The notes below the pieces were generated by a model that had not been told where the DNA came from, did not search any database, and was given only the letters and a program-made list of their open reading frames with translations. A program made the position numbers and the translations under genes. Below, piece by piece: positions 1 to 7,859 of a DNA stretch of 64,000 nucleotides. The DNA comes from Gammaproteobacteria bacterium (GTDB lineage Bacteria; Pseudomonadota; Gammaproteobacteria; Steroidobacterales; Steroidobacteraceae): NCBI GenBank assembly GCA_003164785.1, contig PLUE01000025.1, positions 1 to 64,000 of the forward strand. The letters run 5' to 3'. Each line of letters starts with the position of its first letter. Position 1 is the stretch's first letter.

Positions 1-54
1 CCCCGGCGGCTACCTGATAATCCCCCACCCGTGGCCGGGTCAAAATCCCCCACC
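1..54. repeat. Left terminal repeats of the IS21 element
   Basis: Contains ccccggcggc followed by two copies of an aatcccccacc motif separated by a gtggccggg block. The same order of motifs, inverted and slightly diverged, is seen at 2521-2577. These are presumably the transposase binding sites. Confidence 0.75.
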
Positions 55-78
55 TGGCGACGGCGGGACGCGGGATGA

Positions 79-846
79 TTACGCGGTTTGACGGTTCTTG
101 GCAAGGCGATCAGCGGATTCCTTGAGCCGCCAGCTCTTGCCAACGAACTTGAGTAGGTGGCCGTGGTGCATGAGACGATCGAGCAATGGAGTGACGATGA
201 CGGCGTCGCCCATGAGCTTGGCCCAGTCGTCGATCTCTCGATTGGACGTCACCAACGTCGATGATTTTTCATAACGGCTCATGATAACGTCGGCGAGTTC
301 GTCGCCGGCGTGCGGCGGCAGCTTGCGTAGGAACAGATCATCGATCACGACGAGATCGGCGGCCTTGATCGTCGCTCGATATTTCCGTAGTTCGCCGAGT
401 TCGCGGGCTTGATTGATGTCCTCGACCAGAACGTGGGCCTCGCGATAAAATACCGTGTATCCGCGTTGCACTGCCAAGAGCGCAAGCGCCTTCGCGACAT
501 GGCTCTTGCCGACGCCGGGCGACCCGATGAACAGCGCATCCTCGCGCTCGTCGATAAACTTCAAGTTCGCGAGTTCGAGGATGTCGCGCCGTGGATTCTT
601 CGGATTGTAGCTCCAGTCGAAGTCCTTCAGATCCTTGCGCTCGGTCAGCCCGGAGAGTTTGAACCGGCGGTCGATTAAGCGGGATCGGCGCCGGTCGAGT
701 TCATCTTGGACGAGGGCCGAGAAGGCCTCGATGAAGTCCATCTGCTGCTGCGCGACCTGCAGCGCACGGGTCTCAAGCGTGGCGGTCATCCCCGAGAGGC
801 GAAGTGCCCGCAGCGAGCGTTCCAGTTCCGTGATTGTCATCGTCAT
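79..846 (-). CDS. istB: IS21-family helper ATPase IstB
   Basis: 255 aa, the usual length for IstB. This AAA+ ATPase assists the IstA transposase in target choice and strand transfer. The Walker A motif GSPGVGKS lies at residues 108-115, and a Walker B-like VVIDDLF stretch follows. The N-terminal helical region (about residues 1-95) is typical of the family. It starts 18 bp downstream of the istA stop, so the two are surely cotranscribed. No frameshift or truncation is seen, so it should be functional. Family assignment is secure; which IS21 subgroup it belongs to cannot be told without a database. Confidence 0.95.
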   Translation of the reverse strand: MTMTITELERSLRALRLSGMTATLETRALQVAQQQMDFIEAFSALVQDELDRRRSRLIDRRFKLSGLTERKDLKDFDWSYNPKNPRRDILELANLKFIDEREDALFIGSPGVGKSHVAKALALLAVQRGYTVFYREAHVLVEDINQARELGELRKYRATIKAADLVVIDDLFLRKLPPHAGDELADVIMSRYEKSSTLVTSNREIDDWAKLMGDAVIVTPLLDRLMHHGHLLKFVGKSWRLKESADRLAKNRQTA

Positions 847-864
847 TGCATCATCTCCTGTGTT

Positions 865-2433
865 TTACCGGGTTGTTGGCGTGTGATCATCGAAGCGGTG
901 TTGTGCGTGTTCGAAGAAGGCGTGGTATTCCTCGATGTCTCGGATGTGCGGACCGGTCTGTTGCAGGTCGGGCATGGTGGCACGACGCTCGGTCTCAGCG
1001 GCGTTGCGCTCGAGGACGCGCTTGAGCGCTTGATAGCTCGGTTGGCTCAAGGTGAGCACGCGCTTGGCCGCGTTCTCGATGTCCTCTTTCGCATAGCGGC
1101 GCGGCAGGTTCGACAGCCCGTAGAGCGCCTTCTGCCCGGGCCGGCCCAGGCGCAGGAAGATATCGCGACCGAGCTGCAAGCAGTTGGGCCCGAGCTTGGC
1201 CACCCGGCCGAGCAGGCGCACGGTTTCGCGCGAAGGATTGAAGATCCGATCCGACTCTTGCATCTCAAAGTGCCCGCGTGTCATCGACCGCGGATGACGT
1301 CGCAGCATCTGACCGGCGGCGTTCATGATTTCAACGTCGTGATCGTAGAGTCGAACCGTGGCGATGTCGCCCGGAGCGGCGGGTATCGCGGCATAGTACG
1401 AGCCCAAGACCTGCACCAGACCGCTGTCATCGACGGTGTGGGAGGTTTCACGGAAGTAGCGGAAGCGGGTCGTGGGCAACGGCTTGAGCGCCGGCTTCTC
1501 CTCGGCGAACATCGCGAGCACTTGGCGTTTCTTGCGACCGTGGATGCGCGGCGCCGCCCATCGTTCCTCCCAGTGCGCGAGCCATGCGTTCTGCTCGTCG
1601 ATGGATTCGAACTTGCGGCCCTTCAATGCGGTCGACTGAGTATGCTGGATGGCATTCTCCACCGTCCCCTTGCGATTCGGATCGACGACGCGTGCCGCGT
1701 CGGCGCTCGCCCCGTAATGGGCGAGCATCGCAACGTAGAGTGGGTTGTAGGCCGGTGAGTACAGATCCGGTTGGATGACGCCTTGCTTCAAGTTGTCGAG
1801 CACGACATAGGTGACCGATCCGCCGAACGTGCGGAACGCTTCTTCGTGTAGGCGCGCCCAGCTTTCTTGATCCGCCTTCCACACCACCTTGCGAAAGCTC
1901 TTGCCCGAGTATTTGAGCGTCATCACGAACAGATTCGGTCGGCGGTATCGTCCGTTCGGCAGCCGCGTCGGCGCGCCTTGACCGAAGTCGACCTGGGCCT
2001 CTTCGCCCGGCAATGCGTCGAGCACGTCGAAGCGCTCCGGCTCGCGGGCCTTCAGCGCCGCCACGAAGCGCTTGACCGAGTTGTACCGGTGGGTAAATCC
2101 GAAGTTCTCCGCCAAGTCCTGGTAGATGCTCATGGCGTTGCGCCCGAGGGTCACCTGGCTCTCGATCCAGTCGCGGTGGATTTCGCACGCCGAGGGGGTG
2201 GCCACCGGCTTTGGAGCCGGTGGCCGGGGTGGGGGATTTTGCTCGGCATCGGCGGTTTCCGCCGCCTTTTCCGCACAAATCCCGGTGGCCACCCCGGGGG
2301 ATTTTGCTTCTCGCTCGATGCGACGGATCGTCTTGCGATCCACCCCGAGCACCCGCGCAATCTCGCGCTGGGATTTGCCTGCATTCAGCAGGGTCTCGAT
2401 CGAAATCCGCAAATTAAGCTTCAAGACGTTCAC
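865..2433 (-). CDS. istA: IS21-family transposase IstA
   Basis: 522 aa, starting at a GTG preceded by a GGGA-type site. A helix-turn-helix lies at about residues 18-42 (SQREIARVLGVDRKTIRRIE). A proline-rich linker covers about 45-80, followed by an rve-type DDE integrase core with candidate catalytic residues D149 (AQVDFG), D213 (VLDNLK) and E259 (GTVENAI). The C-terminal DNA-binding half is intact. The DNA coding for the linker contains copies of the element's own terminal motif (2221-2305), which is unusual. IstB follows directly. The protein cuts and joins the element ends together with IstB. Confidence 0.95.
   Translation of the reverse strand: MNVLKLNLRISIETLLNAGKSQREIARVLGVDRKTIRRIEREAKSPGVATGICAEKAAETADAEQNPPPRPPAPKPVATPSACEIHRDWIESQVTLGRNAMSIYQDLAENFGFTHRYNSVKRFVAALKAREPERFDVLDALPGEEAQVDFGQGAPTRLPNGRYRRPNLFVMTLKYSGKSFRKVVWKADQESWARLHEEAFRTFGGSVTYVVLDNLKQGVIQPDLYSPAYNPLYVAMLAHYGASADAARVVDPNRKGTVENAIQHTQSTALKGRKFESIDEQNAWLAHWEERWAAPRIHGRKKRQVLAMFAEEKPALKPLPTTRFRYFRETSHTVDDSGLVQVLGSYYAAIPAAPGDIATVRLYDHDVEIMNAAGQMLRRHPRSMTRGHFEMQESDRIFNPSRETVRLLGRVAKLGPNCLQLGRDIFLRLGRPGQKALYGLSNLPRRYAKEDIENAAKRVLTLSQPSYQALKRVLERNAAETERRATMPDLQQTGPHIRDIEEYHAFFEHAQHRFDDHTPTTR
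2221..2305. repeat. Terminal-repeat-like motifs inside istA
   Basis: Two copies of a ggtggcc...gggggattttg block (2221-2241 and 2284-2305) inside the part of istA that codes for the proline-rich linker. The same gggggattttg word occurs at the right end of the related remnant near 39256 and, inverted, at the left end of this element (41-54). They could be internal transposase binding sites or the trace of an old terminal duplication. Confidence 0.5.
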
Positions 2434-2437
2434 TCCC

Positions 2438-2461
2438 GGCCCCTTTTTCGCAAAAAGGACC
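2438..2461 (-). promoter_or_regulatory. Palindrome with T/A tracts just upstream of istA
   Basis: ggcccctttttcgcaaaaagg plus acc forms a stem (ccttttt/aaaaagg) directly upstream of the istA start. The related remnant has the same palindrome at 39161-39186, and the unrelated-looking IS21 copy at 37.7 kb has a similar cgccc-T10-cg-aaaaggggcg structure upstream of its istA. It could stop read-through transcription into the element or act as an operator. Confidence 0.45.
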
Positions 2462-2512
2462 TAGCGTAACGTCCCGCCGCCGCTCTCTAGCTCGGCGCCG
2501 ACCGGCGCCGAT

Positions 2513-3226
2513 TTACGGCATCAGGGTGGAGGAGTTTGCCCCGGCCACGGGTGGAGGAAGTTGGGCGGCCGCCGGGGGTTGGCGGAGTTTGAGCCAGTTT
2601 TTCCGGGCCCGCGCTCGAGTCTCCTCGAGGCTGAGCGAGCCCGTGGCCGATGTTGGTTCCTCCGCGGTCTCTCGACCGTGCTGACTTCCATCTAGATCTC
2701 TTTCTGCGGCAAAATCCCTGCCGATATGAGCGCGAATTCGCTGGCGTGTCTCCTCGGAGACGGGAGTTTGTTCGAGCAACGCGAGCAAGCGATCGTGCGA
2801 CACGATTCCTCGACCAGCAAGTTCGCGGGTAAAAACAATATCTTTCTCCCGGCGCGCGACATATTTGGCAATTGCGAGATCATGAGGATCGAGACATAGC
2901 CCTCGAACACCCTCGGTGTCTCCGTCGGGGAGATTCACCAGCCGGCTTTTCCAACCCCTTGGAAGGGTCGCGGTTTTATGATCGACCGGATCGGCGTAGT
3001 AACCAAAGCTGTCATGAAACGGCGAGTACAGGCCGATCACGTTCAGCCATTCTGTCCGATCGGCATGCTTCGAAGCCATAAGATCGACCTCGAAGGATTT
3101 GACGAGGTCATCGGGGAGGTCGGGAAATTTGCCGTGAAGAGACTGGCTGCCGATGATTATGAATTGCTTCTCACCGGTAATCCTTCCGGCGGCGCGCAGT
3201 ACGTGGTCAACTTCCCGCTTCTTCAT
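2513..3226 (-). CDS. DUF6036-type nucleotidyltransferase-like protein, 3' end replaced by the IS
   Basis: 237 codons, but only those above about 2578 are original; the last 22 or so residues are read from the IS21 right end. The N-terminal FIIIGSQSLHG and the following SFEVDLMAS segment fit a minimal nucleotidyltransferase fold, with the Asp of VDLM as a likely metal ligand. The DPHDLAIAKYVARREKD segment is typical of the DUF6036 family, related to AbiEii-type toxins. The start overlaps the end of the AbrB-type gene by 20 bp, a translational coupling common in toxin-antitoxin pairs. Whether the shortened tail still allows function is unknown; the family assignment is from memory of its motifs. 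Confidence 0.7.
   Translation of the reverse strand: MKKREVDHVLRAAGRITGEKQFIIIGSQSLHGKFPDLPDDLVKSFEVDLMASKHADRTEWLNVIGLYSPFHDSFGYYADPVDHKTATLPRGWKSRLVNLPDGDTEGVRGLCLDPHDLAIAKYVARREKDIVFTRELAGRGIVSHDRLLALLEQTPVSEETRQRIRAHIGRDFAAERDLDGSQHGRETAEEPTSATGSLSLEETRARARKNWLKLRQPPAAAQLPPPVAGANSSTLMP
2521..2577. repeat. Right terminal repeats of the IS21 element
   Basis: Reads outward as gtggccgggg then ccccggcggccgcc on the opposite strand, mirroring positions 1-54 with mismatches. It marks the junction with the interrupted DUF6036-type gene. Confidence 0.75.
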
Positions 3227-3647
3227 TCAGCTTCCTTACTTCCGCTTGCGGGAGAAGCCCAACACCCGGCATCGATTGCCTTAATCTCACGGCATCGTCG
3301 TCGCGTCCGAGCATTGCCGCAAAAAGTGTGCCGTCATCTTCCGATTGCGCAATGGCCTGCCATTCATCATAGGCCGGACCCCATGTCCCCTGTTTCTTCC
3401 ATCGATGCAAATTTGCGAGCATCTGGGCACGGATTTCCCTGGGCGTGAAGCTACGTACGAGAGCAAGAGCGATGCGACGTTTGAGCTCGTCCAATGCCTG
3501 ATGCGAAAGGCCCCCGCGAGCCGCGGGCCGAATGCCGCGCTCCGTAAGTTCCAAATGATCGCCCTCACCTACGCCCCAAGCTTCTAGCGCATCCTTCGGT
3601 AAAATAACTCCGAGCGAATTTCCGACACGGCGCACTGTCAGTTTCAT
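3207..3647 (-). CDS. AbrB/MazE-type DNA-binding protein, likely antitoxin
   Basis: 146 aa. Residues 1-45 form a SpoVT/AbrB-type swapped-hairpin domain (VRRVGNSLGVILPKDALEAW), the DNA-binding fold of MazE-like antitoxins. The remaining 100 residues are helical and of no family I recognise; they could bind the partner. It is the first gene of a two-gene unit with the DUF6036-type gene, which it overlaps by 20 bp. By analogy with other AbrB-plus-enzyme pairs it would bind its own promoter and neutralise the partner. The upstream region has TTATAAC repeats suited to autoregulation. The function as antitoxin is inference from domain and gene order. Confidence 0.75.
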   Translation of the reverse strand: MKLTVRRVGNSLGVILPKDALEAWGVGEGDHLELTERGIRPAARGGLSHQALDELKRRIALALVRSFTPREIRAQMLANLHRWKKQGTWGPAYDEWQAIAQSEDDGTLFAAMLGRDDDAVRLRQSMPGVGLLPQAEVRKLNEEAGS

Positions 3648-3650
3648 TTG

Positions 3651-3671
3651 TATATTATAACAAGTTATAAC
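3651..3671 (-). promoter_or_regulatory. TTATAAC repeats, probable promoter/operator of the AbrB pair
   Basis: The stretch directly before the AbrB-type start contains ttataac (3655-3661) and the perfect palindrome gttataac (3664-3671). This is compatible with a -10 region combined with an autoregulatory site. Confidence 0.4.
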
Positions 3672-3789
3672 ACGCCTTTCAATTGGCAGGGTACTAAGGC
3701 ACTACAAGGGCAATATGGAACATCGGAAGACTCGATTGACTGATAGTGAACTGCACACTGCTCAATGAGCTGGCCTTCGGATATCTTGA

Positions 3790-3877
3790 TGGTGCCCTCG
3801 CCCGGAATTGAACCGGGATGACATTTTAGGTCGACGGATTTTAAGTCCGTTGCGTCTACCAATTCCGCCACGAGGGC
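3790..3877 (-). tRNA. tRNA-Leu (anticodon UAA), CCA encoded
   Basis: Read on the minus strand: the acceptor stem GCCCTCG (from 3877) pairs with CGAGGGC (3800-3794), with discriminator A at 3793 and a genomic CCA at 3792-3790. The anticodon arm acggacTTAAAAtccgt, the long variable arm (class II) and the T arm GGTTCAATTCC are all present. The gene is flanked by the AbrB pair and the cyclase gene. tRNA genes are common insertion points, but no integrase or duplicated 3' tRNA end is seen here. Confidence 0.97.
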
Positions 3878-3907
3878 ACGCAGCCCCGAAAGTTTAGCAG
3901 AGCCAGC

Positions 3908-4594
3908 CTAAAACGTGACGCGGTCGACCGCCGGGACGCACCAGATATCGAGCGGCGCACTGCGTCCGCGCAGTGCGAACTGCGGTAATTGCAGCACCGG
4001 AATGGGACCGATGTAAATCTCGCGCTCACCGCCGGCGATGTCGAGCGCCGCGGCGACCGTGCAGGACAGCAGCACCTCGCCGGCCCGTGCCCGACTGCAG
4101 AGCCGCGCCGCCACGTTGACGGTATCGCCCACCAGCGTCATCGCCTTCTGACCCGGGGGCCCGAGCATGCCCATGGCGACCTCGCCCAGATGCAGCCCGA
4201 CGCCGATGCCGGTCTCGATGCCCAACTCTCGGTGCCAGCGCTCCGCCAGCGCGCCGAAATGCACCAGCATCGCGTGACCGGCCGCGAGCGCCTCGCGCGC
4301 GCCGTCGTCGGCGGCGTCGGTGCCGCCGAAGCCGGCCATCATGCCGTCCCCCGCCATGTGGAAAATCTTGCCGCCATGAAGCGTGGTGGCGCTCGCGAGA
4401 ACGCCGAAGAATTCATCGAGCAGCGGAAGGATCAACGCCGGCGCCAGCCGTTCCGCGAGTCCCGTGTAGCCGCGCAGGTCCGCGAACAGCACGGTCACGC
4501 GGGGAGTTCTGACGATCGCCAGGGGCGCACCCCGCTTGACCGAAATGGCGCCGGCCGGACGTAATGTCGTTGCAATTGGTGTCGCGGTCACCAT
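3908..4594 (-). CDS. Class III adenylate/guanylate cyclase
   Basis: 228 aa from the ATG at 4594. Longer frames upstream overlap the preceding gene and are unlikely. One class III cyclase homology domain spans about residues 32-210: FADLRGYT with metal ligand D39, AGDGMMAGFG with D83, and VGDTVNVAARLC with the transition-state Asn and Arg. The residue before TVN is Asp, as in ATP-using cyclases, so cAMP is the likely product. No membrane segment or sensor domain is visible, so it is a compact soluble enzyme. It begins 28 bp after the ene-reductase stop, so the two probably form an operon. The input signal is unknown. Confidence 0.88.
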   Translation of the reverse strand: MVTATPIATTLRPAGAISVKRGAPLAIVRTPRVTVLFADLRGYTGLAERLAPALILPLLDEFFGVLASATTLHGGKIFHMAGDGMMAGFGGTDAADDGAREALAAGHAMLVHFGALAERWHRELGIETGIGVGLHLGEVAMGMLGPPGQKAMTLVGDTVNVAARLCSRARAGEVLLSCTVAAALDIAGGEREIYIGPIPVLQLPQFALRGRSAPLDIWCVPAVDRVTF

Positions 4595-4622
4595 GATTGG
4601 GCTGTCCTCGGGGAGTTGTCGC

Positions 4623-5726
4623 TCATGCCGCCGTCCCGAGAGACGGGTAGTCCGTATAGCCATGGGCGCTGCCGCCATACAACGTCGCGGGATCCAACGC
4701 GGCCAACGCCGCATCGTCGCGCAGCCGCTCGACGAGATCGGGATTGCTGATGAACAGCTTCCCGAAGGCCACCATGTCCGCGGCACCGCTCGCGATCGAG
4801 TCGATCGCCATCGTCCGCGTGTATCCGTTGTTAACGATCCAGACTCCCTGTGCGTTACCGTCCTTGAAGCGCGCGCGCAGCGCAGCATAGTCGAAGGAGC
4901 CGACATCGCGAGCACCACCCGTTGCGCCCTCGATCACATGAATGAACGCGAGCTGCATCGCGCCGAGCTTTTCCACCACGTACTCGTACAAGCCCTGAGC
5001 GTGACCATCCGGCGCGCCATCGTTGACCGGCGTCATGGGCGAGAGCCGGATGCCGGTTCGCGCCGCACCAATTTCCGCGACGATGGCCTGCACCACCTCC
5101 AGCATCAATCGTGCGCGATTTTCCTGCGAACCGCCATACGCATCGGTGCGATCGTTGATGCTGTCACGCAGGAACTGCTCCAGCAGATAATTATTGGCGC
5201 CGTGGATTTCGACGCCATCGAAGCCCGCGTCGATCGCATGGCGCGCCGCCGCGCGGTAGTCAGCGACAATGCGCGGCATTTCCTCCAACCGCAGCGCCCG
5301 CGGCGCCGACACATCCTCGAACCCTGCGGCGGTGAACGTCTTGGCCTTGGCGCGCGTCGCCGTGCTCGACACCGGCGACTGGCCGTTCGGCTGCAACGAG
5401 ACATGCGAGATGCGCCCGACGTGCCAGAGCTGCAGCACGATCTTGCCGCCCTTCGCATGCACCGCCTCGGTCACGCGGCGCCAGCCCGCCACCTGGGCCT
5501 CGCTGTAGATGCCCGGCGTGTCCAGGTAGCCCTGGCCCTCGGCGCTGATCTGGGTGGCCTCGGACACGATGAGCCCGGCGCCGGCGCGCTGGCCGTAATA
5601 CGTCGCCATCAAGGGCGTGGGGACTTGATGGGGGCCCGCGCGGTCCCGGGTCAACGGCGCCATGACGATGCGGTTGGCGCACTCGACTTTCCCCAAGCGG
5701 ACGGGATCGAATAATGATGTCGTCAA
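4623..5726 (-). CDS. Old Yellow Enzyme family ene-reductase (NemA-like)
   Basis: 367 aa, starting at TTG with AGGAAA a few bases upstream, which decides the start. It is an FMN-dependent TIM-barrel NAD(P)H oxidoreductase reducing activated C=C bonds or nitro compounds. Visible marks are the N-terminal ANRIVMAPLTRDRA, VLQLWHVGRISH, and the active-site pair H175/N178 in EIHGANNYLLEQFLRDS (most relatives have HGANGYL). The FMN phosphate region is near VNNGYTRTMA...MVAFGKLFISNPDL. Length is normal for NemA/OPR-type enzymes. The cyclase gene follows. In many bacteria such enzymes sit with a TetR/NemR regulator; none is seen next to it here. Confidence 0.93.
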   Translation of the reverse strand: MTTSLFDPVRLGKVECANRIVMAPLTRDRAGPHQVPTPLMATYYGQRAGAGLIVSEATQISAEGQGYLDTPGIYSEAQVAGWRRVTEAVHAKGGKIVLQLWHVGRISHVSLQPNGQSPVSSTATRAKAKTFTAAGFEDVSAPRALRLEEMPRIVADYRAAARHAIDAGFDGVEIHGANNYLLEQFLRDSINDRTDAYGGSQENRARLMLEVVQAIVAEIGAARTGIRLSPMTPVNDGAPDGHAQGLYEYVVEKLGAMQLAFIHVIEGATGGARDVGSFDYAALRARFKDGNAQGVWIVNNGYTRTMAIDSIASGAADMVAFGKLFISNPDLVERLRDDAALAALDPATLYGGSAHGYTDYPSLGTAA

Positions 5727-5944
5727 TGGATTTCCTGCGTGCTATTTGTGACCTATGTCCCAATTATGCACGAACAGGCTAGCGGAAGCAGCGCCACGCG
5801 AATGCTGACATCGTGCTACGGGAAAGCCGCAGGCGGCCAATTCCCGGTCAACGACACATTGTTACGTTGTCTAGCTCGGCCGCGCCGGCATCGCGAGACC
5901 GCGCGCCACCGCCGGTGGCCTCACCTTCTTGAGGGTTGCAGGAG

Positions 5945-7273
5945 TTAAAACGGATAATTCAAACCCGTGAATACGGCCACGCCTTCGCTGCCGTAGCCCA
6001 AGTCCACGTGGCCCACCACGAAGGGCCGCGCGATGCCGCGAAATCCCACGCCGAACACCTCGTGCAACGAGCCCAGCGGGTCCGTGTTGGTCCGCCCGAA
6101 CACCCGCCCGAAATCCACGAACGGCGACACCTCGAGTTCCACGCTGGTGCCGGCGGCATCGAACTTCATCACCGTCTGGCGCAGCTCCACCGTGGTCGCG
6201 AAGGAATTGCGGCCGACGAAGCGTCCGTTGCCGTAGCCGCGCAAGGCCTGCTGACCGCCCACGTCGCTCTCCCCGCCCCCCAAGCTGCTGAGCGCCCAGA
6301 AGGGGGTGTTGTCGTGTTCGGTGGGCATGTAGCGCAGCGCCGAGTGCACGGCGACGATGGTCTTGGTCCAGATGGGCCAGTAGCCGCGGCCGTCGACGCC
6401 CGCCTCGCTGTACATCGAATCGTTGAAGATCCCGTTCGAGCTGGCGCCCCCGCCGTAGCCGATCAGCTGCATGCCGCGGCTCGGCACGGTCAGATCGTCG
6501 CGCGTGTCATAGATGAGGGACAACCGGTTGAGCAGCAGCTTGGTGGTGCCCAGGCCGGTCACGTCGGGGTACACCCGTTCGATGGTCGGCTCACCATTGA
6601 TGGTGCCCGGCAAGACGTCGACCACCTGATACCGGCCCGTGTACAGGATCTGCCACTCGTGGGTGATGTTGAACCCCACCGCCGCCTGGGCCAGCTCCTG
6701 CGAATCAGTGTAGTTCGACTGGGCGCCCAAGTGCGTCCGATTGCCGATGCCGTAGAAGCGCGGCACGCCGCTGCGGTCGAAGATCGCGCTGAAACTGAAC
6801 GACCATCGCTCGAGGCGCAGGCGCCCGACCTGGTATTCACCGTCGAATTCGCGCTCCACCCGCTCCTTGAGGCCGCCCGTGAGCGACCACTGCTCATCGC
6901 CCGAGGCGTACGAATAAATGCGCGCATGCGCGCCGAACCCGAAGTGCGGGTTGTAGAGGAAATCCGGCGCCATGATCTGCGAGATGTCGTTGTTGTCGTC
7001 GGTCCTGATGTACACCGCGAGCAGGCCGAGTGTCAGGCCGCTGTCCGGATCGGTCGCGATCTCGGGGATCGGAATGAACGGCGCGCTCTTCGGGTTCAGC
7101 CAGCGCTGCAACCACCCCGAGGTTTCATCGGGCGGGATCGGCTGCGGCACGTTGCCCGAGGGGTCCGTCGGCTTGACTTCATCCGCCCTCGCGCTCACGC
7201 CGGCCAGCACCAGGACCAGCACGACGACGAGGCCGAGGTACCCATGATTGTTGTCGTCCCGAACTCGGCGCAT
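5945..7273 (-). CDS. BamA/TamA-like outer-membrane beta-barrel protein (D15 domain)
   Basis: 442 aa with a signal peptide (hydrophobic stretch at about residues 12-28, then ARADE). The rest alternates short aromatic-rich strands and ends in Phe (GLNYPF), the hallmark of a barrel recognised by the BAM machinery. The RGYGNGRFVGRNSFATTVEL segment and the NRLSLIYDTRDDLTVPSRGM segment are typical of the surface antigen D15 barrel. No POTRA repeats are evident between the signal and the barrel, so it is a short Omp85-like protein rather than BamA itself. Its ATG lies 3 bp after the stop of the decayed aminotransferase remnant, so it may once have been in that operon. Confidence 0.82.
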   Translation of the reverse strand: MRRVRDDNNHGYLGLVVVLVLVLAGVSARADEVKPTDPSGNVPQPIPPDETSGWLQRWLNPKSAPFIPIPEIATDPDSGLTLGLLAVYIRTDDNNDISQIMAPDFLYNPHFGFGAHARIYSYASGDEQWSLTGGLKERVEREFDGEYQVGRLRLERWSFSFSAIFDRSGVPRFYGIGNRTHLGAQSNYTDSQELAQAAVGFNITHEWQILYTGRYQVVDVLPGTINGEPTIERVYPDVTGLGTTKLLLNRLSLIYDTRDDLTVPSRGMQLIGYGGGASSNGIFNDSMYSEAGVDGRGYWPIWTKTIVAVHSALRYMPTEHDNTPFWALSSLGGGESDVGGQQALRGYGNGRFVGRNSFATTVELRQTVMKFDAAGTSVELEVSPFVDFGRVFGRTNTDPLGSLHEVFGVGFRGIARPFVVGHVDLGYGSEGVAVFTGLNYPF

Positions 7274-7276
7274 TGA

Positions 7277-7440
7277 TCACCCTAGCAAGATGGCGAAGCA
7301 CTGTAGCAGCCGGCCGAGGTCGGCTGATGTCAGATTTCCCATGGTGGAGATCCGGAACAGCGTCTTCGAGAACTCGCCCTGCCCGGTATAGATCACGAAG
7401 CCCGCGGCTTTCAGGGCATCGTGCAGGGTGGCGTAACTCA
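7277..7440 (-). pseudogene. C-terminal remnant of a PhnW-like class V aminotransferase
   Basis: An open frame of about 53 codons reads SYATLHDALKAAGFVIYTGQ, then GEFSKTLFRISTMGNL and ends with a stop 3 bp before the barrel gene. It resembles the C-terminus of 2-aminoethylphosphonate:pyruvate aminotransferases. It is out of frame with the preceding CDP-alcohol phosphatidyltransferase fragment and has no start of its own. A deletion has probably removed the rest. Confidence 0.65.
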
Positions 7441-7737
7441 CGCCCGCTGGCGATGACCGACGCGGCTGGTCTTGCCGGACAGGCGCGCGAGCTCACCGTC
7501 GGTGTGGTCGAGGAGGTTCGACAGCACCAGCAGCAGCGCGGCGACGTTCGACCACAGGTAGCTGCCGGGAATGAAGGCCGCGGCCGCCGCGGGTCCTACA
7601 CCTGACCGAACGGTGGTAAGGTGGTTCGGGGTGACCCACGAGTTCTTCAGCGGCCCGATCAACCACCGGGCGAGGCGTGCATCCCAAGGCCGTTGAACGG
7701 GCGCACCGGCAAAAGTATGATGATTGGGCTCTGACAT
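7438..7737 (-). pseudogene. Truncated CDP-alcohol phosphatidyltransferase
   Basis: About 99 codons from the ATG at 7737. LKNSWVTPNHLTTVRSGVG and SNLLDHTDGELARLSGKTSR match the start of the CDP-alcohol phosphatidyltransferase family, whose motif is DGxxAR...G...D...D. The frame ends right after the first part of this motif (SRVGHRQRA), so the second pair of Asp residues and all later membrane helices are gone. The break is next to the PhnW-like tail. CDP-alcohol transferases and 2-aminoethylphosphonate aminotransferases occur together in phosphonolipid pathways, so this may be the ruin of such a pathway (inference). Confidence 0.7.
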
Positions 7738-7859
7738 AATGATTGATGCAAAGAACATATTTTACGCCAGTTCCCCAACCGTCATCAAAATGAAATTTCG
7801 CCGCCCCGTCTCGGGCGCGGCGCCGCCCCTCCGAACCTCCCCGCGAGATCGACATCACC

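Larger units (their letters stand above)
1..2577 (-). mobile_element. IS21-family insertion sequence, apparently complete
   Basis: Two adjacent genes, istA then istB, read leftward between imperfect inverted ends. The left end reads ccccggcggctacctg and the right end, on the other strand, ccccggcggccgcccaac; both ends carry several copies of a (a)atcccccacc-type motif, as is usual for the multi-repeat ends of IS21 elements. Both genes are full length and keep their catalytic motifs, so the copy looks active. The left edge coincides with the window start, so a few more bases, and the left copy of any target duplication, may lie outside. The element has landed in the 3' end of the DUF6036-type gene. 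A fossil of the same element's right end lies at 39061-39281. Confidence 0.9.

Noticed and set aside
706..1758. 350-codon frame on the plus strand
   Set aside because: It lies wholly opposite istB and istA, has no recognisable domain and an Arg/His/Val-rich composition typical of antisense frames in GC-rich DNA.
3790..3877. tRNA-Leu as the attachment site of an integrated island
   Set aside because: No integrase adjoins it and I found no repeat of the tRNA 3' end elsewhere in the window.
4536..5714. 392-codon plus-strand frame opposite the ene-reductase
   Set aside because: Antisense shadow of a well-conserved enzyme gene; no domain, no ribosome site.
5936..7276. 446-codon plus-strand frame opposite the barrel gene
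   Set aside because: Antisense shadow; the minus-strand frame has a signal peptide and terminal Phe of a real barrel.
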